This document shows, piece after piece, positions 30,012 to 30,135 of a DNA stretch of 30,135 bases. The notes under the pieces are model-generated. The model did not search any database. It saw only the letters and a list, made by a program, of their open reading frames with translations, and was not told the origin of the DNA. The DNA is from an uncultured Phycisphaerales bacterium. Its GTDB lineage: Bacteria; Planctomycetota; Phycisphaerae; WQYP01. The stretch covers positions 1 to 30,135 of the forward strand of contig CAIPTQ010000034.1 of NCBI GenBank assembly GCA_903868035.1, read 5' to 3'. The position numbers were made by a program, and so were the translations under genes. The first letter of the stretch is position 1. Every line of letters begins with the position of its first letter.

Positions 30012-30135
30012 CTACCCGCTGGGCTGGGGCAAAGGCGGGCTGAGAATCTGCGGTGAACGAAGCTGGCGGCTCATGTAACCCAAGACGCTGTGGGCGTTCT
30101 TGCGGGCCGTGAATAGAACCGTCATCAAGATTGCC
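30012..30135 (-). CDS. Possible gene end running off the right edge, unknown
   Basis: A minus-strand frame from the right edge to TAG at 30012-30014 reads ILMTVLFTARKNAHSVLGYM and ends LSPPLPQPSG. Codon third positions are mostly C or G, as in real genes here. Too short to name; the style could fit the tail of a transposase. The neighbouring frame is also open to 30004, so the call is uncertain. Confidence 0.3.
   Translation of the reverse strand, partial: AILMTVLFTARKNAHSVLGYMSRQLRSPQILSPPLPQPSG

Overview
The window looks like about 30 kb of a high-GC chromosome, most plausibly from a planctomycete (Planctomycetota, perhaps Phycisphaerae-like). This is inferred from several features taken together: a SecD-SecF fusion of nearly 1400 residues, an McsA/McsB arginine-kinase pair, a zinc-ribbon membrane protein of a style common in that phylum, long Ala/Pro-rich low-complexity stretches, and short dispersed repeats of the CTTCGTGG and CAGCCTTCAGGCTG kinds. 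No rRNA, intact tRNA, CRISPR array or complete insertion sequence was recognised.

Layout. 1-3169 (minus): a large single-chain restriction-modification protein, cut by the left edge. 3241-4860: serS, flanked by low-complexity and tandem palindromic repeats. 4990-11071 (minus): protein-export block yajC, a short SecD-like duplicate and a giant secDF, then a LysM protein; a helically phased repeat array lies between secDF and the LysM gene. 11314-16299: a sugar ABC transporter of the YtfQ-YtfR-YtfT-YjfF (furanose) type, split into two divergent arms around a shared promoter region at 14050-14091. 16322-17920: an exported HEAT-like protein and a Fur-family regulator. 17930-19340: a locally AT-rich patch with three small genes (four-helix membrane protein, 71-residue protein with a TTG start, LuxR-type HTH protein) and a hairpin cluster. 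19342-22020: an alpha/beta hydrolase, a solitary OppB/DppB-type permease, a gene remnant and a tRNA-Met-like fragment. 22021-25547 (plus): a Pro-rich single-pass membrane protein, then mcsA, a clan AA aspartic protease, a small protein and mcsB, the last three overlapping by ATGA. 25558-27399 (minus): a zinc-ribbon membrane protein, a RelE/XRE toxin-antitoxin pair between inverted repeats, and a YkgJ-type cysteine-cluster protein. 27622-29999 (plus): a sigma-54-type promoter, amtB and araD.

Functional threads. yajC-secDF gives Sec export function. The Ytf-type transporter and AraD (L-ribulose-5-phosphate 4-epimerase) both fit use of pentose or furanose sugars, although araD lies 13 kb away. 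McsA/McsB is the protein-arginine phosphorylation module, here with a small aspartic protease inserted between its two genes. amtB with its -24/-12 promoter is a nitrogen-control unit.

The most striking regulatory pattern is a -10-like hexamer lying exactly 6 nt before the start codon of seven genes that mostly lack a Shine-Dalgarno sequence (fur, araD, the hydrolase, oppB, the zinc-ribbon gene, the clan AA protease and, more weakly, relE). This suggests leaderless mRNAs. The other notable items are the SecD N-terminal mini-gene, the eight-fold GTCRAC-like array with 10-11 bp spacing, and the protease-arginine kinase coupling.
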